From positions 2,666,001 through 2,730,000 of the forward strand of contig OX337233.1 of NCBI GenBank assembly GCA_946965045.2: 64,000 nt of DNA, written 5' to 3'. This document shows, in pieces, positions 1 through 9,000 of the stretch. The translations under genes were made by a program, and so were the position numbers. The DNA is from Epithemia pelagica (Eukaryota; Bacillariophyta; Bacillariophyceae; Surirellales; Surirellaceae). Every line of letters begins with the position of its first letter. The stretch's first letter is position 1. The notes beneath the pieces were generated by a model, which was given only the letters and a program-made list of their open reading frames with translations, searched no databases and was not told the DNA's origin.

Positions 1-3000
1 ATCCGGTCGTCTCTTTTACTTCCAAGTAGAGTCTTGGGTGGACTTGCGGGAAAGTCGCCGATCGCAAATTCCAACAGATCGTATCGACCAAGCACCCGGA
101 AAATTGAGTTCAATTTCAATGCGCCACTACTTCGCTTCAAATGCGAGAATGATGTAGATGGTCGTGACTGCAACAGCAGCAACACCAACTCAACACAGTT
201 GCTGGATTTGTCGTTTCGCGGCATTGAAGGGTCCTGGACATCATCACTGCTGCCTTCTGGCGCTGTACACATTGCCAGCGAAGCAAAGCTGCGCGGTGTA
301 GACTGTGTGGATCTGTACCAAGGGGCGGGAGAAGAATTTTCACTTCTCATCTCCTCAATCCCACCAGAATCGATATTTAACTCGGAGAACCGTTCTAGCG
401 ATCGCTACATGAACAGCACAGACCTTGTGTCCGTCAATTTTGAGTCTTCGATTGGGAACACAAATCTTCAGTCAGGGAAAACAACATCACGCTTGAAAAT
501 TGCGTCTCACGAACTATTTGTCGAATGGAATGCAGAGACAATTGCCGCCGTACAGAAAGCTTTCAAAGTTCCGAATGAATTGATTCTTTCCAAAGATGAC
601 ACCGACTCCCAATCCGAGGAATTCTTTGACGCTGAAGAGGACGATTTTCACGATGCCGGTTCTGTCCTTACAGTGTCATCCGATGATGAATTCCCCCTGG
701 AAGACATTCCGTCTCTGCAATATCCTTTGGAGAGATATCAAATGATGGTGCTGGAAAATGGTGGTCTGCTCAAGCGTGATTCTTCTCCCCCAAACCCTGC
801 TGCATTGCTGTCATCTTTTTCGTCTTCTCCAACTACTGCTTCACCAGGCATCCCGCCATCGAATCCTAAATCGTTTGAAATTGCTTTCGATCTTTCCAAG
901 TTGAGAGTGAATTTCAACAAAGAGTCAAGACATAGAAGAGTGGTTTCGGCTGAAATGGACAGAACTTCTGTCCATTATTCCTCCAGGGAGGAAGGAGGAT
1001 ATATGGCCAGCGTTACACTGGGTAACTTTGTTTTATCTGATGCCGACAGCGTTGACAATAAAACTCTTTACCGAGAGATAGTGGGACTGAAAACGGATGT
1101 ACCCCTTGATCGTGGCAAGCAAGCTTCTTTGCTGCAGATGAAAATTGTTAAGAATCCTCGTTTAAGGAGGTTTGTTTCTGAACAAGTTGAACGAGAAGAC
1201 AGTGGAACTGCAGACGAGGAAAGTGTCACTATTGATACATCCAACGCAATCGTACAGGGCTGTGACATATATTTCAAAGCGGAGTTCAGTCCAATGCGTT
1301 TCGTCTACCTACAACAATTATGGTTTGAAGTGATCGACTATTTCTTTGAAGGAATTATTGGCTACGAAGTTTGGGGGAACAAGCGCCCGGGCCCAGTCCC
1401 TGAAAGCCAGCTGAAGTTCGCTCCTACTAACGCAAATGACTTCGCATTTACAAGATTTGATATTTCTTTGGATTCGCCGGTGATTCTTGTCCCCGTGTCG
1501 TACTGCTGCACAGACTTTTTGAGAATTGAGACCGACATAATAAAAGTTGGAAATAGATACGATTACAGCCCTTTACGGACCGAAAGTTCCCAGGACCAGT
1601 CGAAGTCGATGCTCAAACAACAATGGTTCAACAACTGTACCGTAAAAATTGGGAATGTGACGCTCTCAAGTTGGTCTGGTCGACGTTTGAACTCCTCCGA
1701 TGATGAGGTGAATGCTCGTATTGAGATGAATTGGCCTGCTGGGCCGACTGCATTCTTGAACAAACCGAAATGGAAGGTTAAGTGCAGCTTCGACAAGACG
1801 GAGGTTTCGTTGCTGCGCGAGGACTATGCATTAGTTCAGCACATTGTTGCTTCCAACTTTGGTGAAGGTTCAAGGCACCTTGATGAGTGGGACGCACTGC
1901 AGAATCTACCACCGTTAGTGTTGGAAAGATACAAAGAAGATATCATGGTCCATTTTGGTTACGACAAGAAGGATGTCACACCAACGACTTTTTGTGTTGC
2001 TCTGACTCTTCCTTATCTTTCCGTCTCTCTGCTGCAAGTCGACCGCTCCGAAACAGCCCTAATACGTTGCTTTGATCTTTCGTGGGATTACTGGAAACAT
2101 TCGGACTTGATTAGTCGACAAAGCATTTGTTGTGAAGTAAACTTAAGCAGGCGTGAGGATGATGGTTACGTGTGGTTGCTTTCTGGACAGGCCCCCGCGG
2201 AGAAAGACGAAAAGGCCGAAGCACTTCGACCATCGCTGGCTTATAAATCAATCTTCCGACCATCAGGTGATATTGAGCGATCTCTTGACATTGGCCAGGC
2301 GCTGATCCATGTTGGCTACCCGTCATGGGCCCTGGTGTCCGAGTTTTTTCGCGCTCTACCACCTCCTTCTTTCATATCTCCTGAAAATGTGATTCAGGTT
2401 GGCGATCGATGGTACAAAATCGCCGGGAGTTCAGCAGTACCCCGAGAGCCGAAAAGGTTCCGTAGTCTTACGTGGATTACGGCAAAAAAATCGAGGAGCG
2501 ATGCACCCTCTCGACAGCAAAATTCAGGAACGATCCGCTCAACTGTGCTGCGTTTTGGTCTCACCTTTCCTCAAGTTTCGTTCATTGCTGGACACAAAAC
2601 TCTTGTTCTCGCGATGGACACAGCTGATTATTACTATAGTCAGCATAGTGGCAATATTGAGACCTCCTTCAAAACGACGAAAATAAAGCTAACTTGTTCA
2701 GGGTCGAAGTCGTTTGTTGATCCGGATGAGCCAGTGTGCTTGGAAATTATTGGTATCAGCGGTTCGGTCCAAGACTACAAGGCCGGGACTAAGCACAGCT
2801 GTCACACACATACGACAATTGTGGATGTCGGCGCGATCAAATCTGCTTTGACTCACTCAGTTATCATGGAAGTGTATGAAGTGCTGTTACAGCTCAAGCG
2901 TGACGTTCGAAGCCTGAAAAAGAACGGCAGGGGAACCCAAAAAGAATCGACGGGAGACGATAGGGATAAGAGTTTTCATGCTCCAGAAGTTTTGCTTCGA

Positions 3001-6000
3001 GTTTCATGCGAGTCGATGGACGTTGAGCTCTATGATGACGCCGATAATTCTTTGTCGAGAGAGCAAAAATTCCTTCTGTTGTCCCTGGGCCCCATGGGCC
3101 TCTTTCGGAAACAGACTATATCCCTATTGTCACCGCCGAGTCCAAATGGTGCATTCGAAGAGTCAGCTGAACTTAGCATTCAAAACATCAGATTTATCGA
3201 CTGCATCCAACCCGTCGATTCCCCCTTTCGTCCCATGCTGGTTGCCACTCCTATGCATGATGCGAAGCCACAACGGTCGTTTCCCTCTCGAACTCTTGGT
3301 GACCACAGTAGATCACTGACATACGCAATTCATGTCGCGAGACTTGTCGACCTTGAGAGATGTCGCTACCTTATTGACATTCACCAGGTTGATCTCCAAT
3401 ATAACCCATCAATCGCTTTCAAGCTGCACAAAATGGCGATACGGCTTACACAAGGCTTTGTTGCTGCAAACCAGGCATTTCCACCAGGTAAAGAGCGATC
3501 TTTGACTCATGAAAAGGCTATTTTTGGTGTAGATGAGAAAGAGGTAGAGGTCTCAGCAAAATTACGACATTTTTCTGTTCGGTTGAATGTGGAGGACGAC
3601 CGGCGTTGCTTGGTTCATACGCTGGTTCAAAACACACGCATCGATTGCCATCAATCGAAGTCCTTTCTTGAAGTGAAAGCACTTGTGGATGATATCAAAA
3701 TTATCGATTCCGTTTCCATTAGTGGTGCGGTCGGGAACGACAACAGCATTCTTATGGTAGCTTCGGATGTGTCGGGGCCTCTGCTCGAAATTAAGCTGTT
3801 TTCTTTTCCACAGGCTTCAGGTAGGCCTAACCACACCATCCCAGAATGGGCTTCATCCTTGGCGCATGACAATGAAGTTGACGACATACTCGATATGGCG
3901 CTATCAAATGTGGACTTTGTTTTCTTGGCTAAGAGAACTTATGAGCTCTGTAGTTACCTGGGTCATTCGCTCCCTCTGAATAAAACGATGAGCACAAAAA
4001 CCAGCCGTACAACCGCTTCCGACAAAAAGACAAGGCGACGTTGCTTTAACTTCAAGACACAAAAAGTAACGTGCTACATCCCAAGCGACAGAGTAGCAGA
4101 GAATGGCCTCATGATCAGCGGGGACTTCTTGGTGCGATCAAGGATCTCACCTGATACTGCGATGGAATTGGAAGGGTCTTTAACAAATTTGTTGTGCAAA
4201 ATGTATTGTTCAAATATTTTCGGTAACGATACTCACGAAAACAGAATCGTCGAAGGAATCGAAGTGTTGTTCCATCTCGAAAAAAGACCCGACGGACGTT
4301 TACATGCAAAGTGTGGTGTCTCAGATGTGCAAGCAAGGCTTTGCTATACCGACTACGTACATCTGATGCAAGTCGCACAAGGAAACATTGCGCAACGTGA
4401 TGTGGTCCATGACTGTAAGACTGAGAGTCGGGATCCTGAACAATCTGATGAAGACAGTACAGATACGTCAAACAAGGAGGATGATTCTTCGTCGACGCAG
4501 TTCGAACTGACGCTAGCGTTAGCGGACGTCGCTTTGGTGCTTAGGCGAGATGATAAGAATTCTGGCAGTGATGTCGACTACGATATGATATTGTTTAGAG
4601 GCGAGAACTTTGATTTTATATTTACGAGTTCGAACGAAGGCCAAACTGCCGTGTTCTCTGTGAAACGAATATTTGCCTTTGACTTGGGGGAGCAAGGTCG
4701 GGTATTGCGCAGTGATCATTCTTTTTCGAACCAGGAATTGGGCCCAATGCCGATTGCCGTGATGGTTGAAGGTTACAGTTCACCGGAGCAAAACTCCTCA
4801 TCGCTGGAAGATGATGAAGATACGCAGATAATGGCTCGGTTGGACCGCCCTAAAGGTAATTCTACTGAAACACGAATCAGCCTGGTTATCAGTCGCCTGA
4901 GTGTTACAGCACTTTTCAGGCCGCTGGAAGAACTTGCCGCCTTCATTGGGCAATCGTGGACAGTAAATGAAAACCAGGGAATGAATATCGGAGTGGCAAC
5001 AGTCCGGACTCCTGAGCATTCGCCACGCCGAAAATCATTCACCAAGAGCTCGGACACATCACATGCTCCTGTATCACTTCGAATAGTTCTGCACTATCCC
5101 CGGTTCATGTTTGTCGCAGACGAAGGAGATCCGCACTCCCGTGCGTTGATTCTGCGTGGTTTGGCGCTTGTTAACGCGAACATGGCTGAGTCCACCGAAG
5201 ATGCAACATATGATGACGGAAAGTGCTCTCTTACTTCCGTAAACGGTGATTTCCAAAATATATCAAGTTACATTCTTCCTGATGTTGCTGAGGTCTTATT
5301 TGCAAGGGATAGCTATCGGATGCACATTGAAGACGTTTTGATTGAAACATCGCCCTACATGTTCCTTGAAGACCGTGATAATGATGGAAACACTGACGAA
5401 CCGATCTCTCTCTTACTCCCCGTCACCATGGGTGTGGAGTTCGAGCAAAGGTCCAAAGACTCAGTTGTTTACCAGCGCTCAATAGCCCTAAACATGGACC
5501 CCGTTTCTCTGATGATAAGCGCCGAAGACCTCCAGCTCATCCGACTTCTGGCCAAGAAATGGTCATCGTCTACCCATAGTGGCAGGTCGCATGGTCAATA
5601 CACCTACGATGTGGTTTTCGATTCACAGCGACTGGGGATCGGGCTCCGGAAAGTGGGCGCGGTCATTGTTGTCGATGCGATTCATGACCAACCTGTTGGA
5701 ATAGGTGATGCGCTAGTTGCAGTCAATGGACAAAATTTGATTGTCACTGAAGACAGTCCACTAGCAGATGTTGTGGAGCGTCTGAAGAACTCACCAAGGC
5801 CACTAAGGTTGACATTTTCTCGAGGAAAAGAAGGCGATGAGAAGGAGAAATCAGAGTTCGAGGAGACGGAGACAAAGAGCGATCATGTATACAGGGAGTC
5901 AATGGACATTTCACTTGCCAAAGCGTCGCTTACACTGATAGGAAACGAAGTTCCAATACTACGAGGCATTGTATCAACAACCCAAATGAATGTTGTAAGA

Positions 6001-9000
6001 AAAGTTGGAAGCTCTCACGACAGACAGGTGGCTTTTTCATCAGTCGTCTCCTTTGACTACTACAACCTCCGAATCTGGGGATGGGAGCCCTTTATGGAAG
6101 CTGGGTCAATTAAGTTGGCAGCTGACATGCACGATCCACTGGAAGGCTCGAAGACTTTAACTCTCGAGACAAGTGATTGCGTGCCAACACCTATTTCTTT
6201 CAACATCACAGACGCGTGTGCCTCAGCAATAAGCAAGTTGATGAAATGGGACACATCACCAGAAAACCATTCACTTGATGACACAGTTTTCGTCGAGGAA
6301 GCGAGAAAAGCGGCAAATGCTGCATTGCGGTTTGCCAAGCAGCAAAAGAATAGTGGATCAAAGCCATTTCTCTTACAAAATCAAAGCGGTATTTCATGCG
6401 CATTTGTTGTCCAGAAGAAAAGCTCTCCACACGTTGGTGGTCATACAACATCATTTGTGACGGTTGGCGACTATAGTGGCCTCCAGAACTACGATTCCTC
6501 CGAGATTTCAGAAATCCCTGCTGGGGGAGACTGCAAATTTCGCCTCGACAGGGTGGCGGGTACGCGTCAAGGTGACGGCCATGGGCGTGTTCCGAGTTTG
6601 ACTGTTGCATTCCAATCGGTTTTCGGTGTAACGCTTGAGCCTCTGGTTGATCTTCAGATCGTCAGGGCAGGGGTTACACTCCTACCGCTTGCATGTGAGT
6701 GCGATGGTCGCAGCGAGAAGTTTCAGAGGACCGTTTGGGTTTCATGGACTGTTGAACCGAGGGATGAAATGACGGTTCTCAAACTAAGCAGCACTTTTCG
6801 AATTTCGTCGCTCCTTCACACGCACCTAGAAATTGGTGTAGGACCTGACGAAGCTGGAAGTGCAACAAGAAGCCTTGGTACTCTTCCCGTCAACCATGAC
6901 TTTTTTCTTCCATTGTGGCTTTGCTTAAAAATGTCATTTGAACTTTCTATCCGTCCAGTTGGCGGAAATGCATTCTCTCCGCTTTTCAGTGTCTCTGAGG
7001 ATTGTGCTAGACCACACACAGAAACCGCTCACACCAAGTATGTGGAATGCCCTCAACCAGGCGCTGGTTCGACTTGGCTCGCAGCATCGAAAGATGGAGA
7101 TACAACTTCAACCTCGATAACAATTGATTGCGTCCTGACGCTTCTGAATATGCTTCCGATACCAGTTGAATGGGAGGTGTCGAAATCTCAGCTCATCGAG
7201 ACCACAATTGATGGTTCTTCTGTCCGCCAAGCGGCCCTGAAATCGGGAGAATCCGCTGAAATTCTTAGTGCTAACGATATGAATATCTTCGTCCGCATAA
7301 GAGAAGGACAGGAGTGGTCGCATTGGCTCTCACTTGAACCTTCGGAGCCCAAGACGGGGGGTATCATAGTTGTTCGGCTTACAGATATCTTCGGTGTTCC
7401 CCTTGATATCGGTGCTCGCATCGCTAGAAAAGATGTGGGATTTCGTGTAACTCTGTTCGCCGAATTGTGGTTCTTGAACACGACTGCACTAAATGTTTCA
7501 TTTGGGGTTTCAGCTGAAAGTATGCATATCGAAGAAACAACAAATAGTGATGAAGTGAAAGATGACATATCAACTGCTGAAGCTGCTTTGAAGGAGTTCT
7601 CGTCCCTTTTCGAAGCAGGAGACAACGGAAGAGGTATTCGAAACCAGGAAGATCAGAATGGTCGAACGGTGAATATGATGTTGCTTCCGTCGAATAGAGG
7701 CACGGCTATTGTTGAGGAGTGCTTCGAGTATGTTAAAGTGGAAAACTCGTCGGTTGTTCGGCGATGGTGGGCATCAAGTGATCCTTTGTCAACGCTCCCA
7801 GACCTTACGTTGATCCAAGAGGACGGAGAGGGGTGGTCCTGGATTGATCCTTCATGGGTACGTAAAGTTCGTGTTGGATTTGTGGTTTCACAAGAGTTTT
7901 TGTCTCAGCTGGTAATATTTTGTCATTTCAAACCACAGATTCTCGACACGTCCGGGGGAACTTGTGAGGGTTGGGAAACGGCTCCTCATATATTCTCTTT
8001 CTCAAGGAAACGCGACTTTCATGAAGCACACCCGTATCGGAGGAGAAGGTGGCATCGAACCAGAAGAAGCCCAAAGGCTTTTGTTAACGCATTCTTCCAT
8101 CGACCGTTCCCTCCTGATCCGGAACCAGAAACTAAAGAGAAGAAAGAGAGAAAAAGAAAGTCTCTTCAACTTGGGATTCAAGTAAATGGTGGAGATTGGT
8201 CGCTGATGTCACAGATCCCTGTCGCAGGTGTACTTTACGGAGTGATAAGGGCACCCTCATCAAGGTGGAGGAGTTCATCGAGTCGACCCGACGGAACATA
8301 CGAACTTTGTTACAATGTATCACCACTTGATGGCGAATGGGGCGATTTCTCAAGGTTAATGACCATTTCGTCTCGCTTTATTGTTCGAAACGATTCGAAG
8401 AACTTGGCGTTTGAGGTCAAGCAAGCGGGAACCGACGATTCAACAGCGATAGAGATTCCAATCGGGGGAACGGTGCCTTTCCACTGGGTCAATCACATGC
8501 GACCAGAACTGATCTGCGTTCGTCCATGCGTTGGGAAAGGTGATATCCCATACTACCGATGGTCCGGAGGCTTCGATCCCCTCACAATCGGTGTAATACC
8601 ACTGCGAATACGGAAGAGCCACAGTGAAAATGATGAGGAAAGAAAGGGGTCGTACGAAATGCGTGTAAGATCTCTGAAGGTTGAATCCAAAATAAGACCA
8701 GACACTGGAAGAACAGGAATAAACATATCCTTAGAAGAGGAGGATGAACGCGCAGATGGTTGTCTTTTTCGAATCGACAATCGCTCCCTGTTTCCTATTT
8801 GGGTTGCACAAGATGGTATCCTTGCAAACCCTCTATCCCCTGATTCTTACGACGATGCGGCAGCGGGTGATTGCCTTCTCCCGAACCAGACTATCTCGTT
8901 TGCTTTAGACGTTCCCTATCGCCAAGGCAAGTACAAACACCGGAAGGCTGCCACATTAGAGGAGCTGCTTCGTCTCCGTATAAGCCTTGCGCCTCTACAT

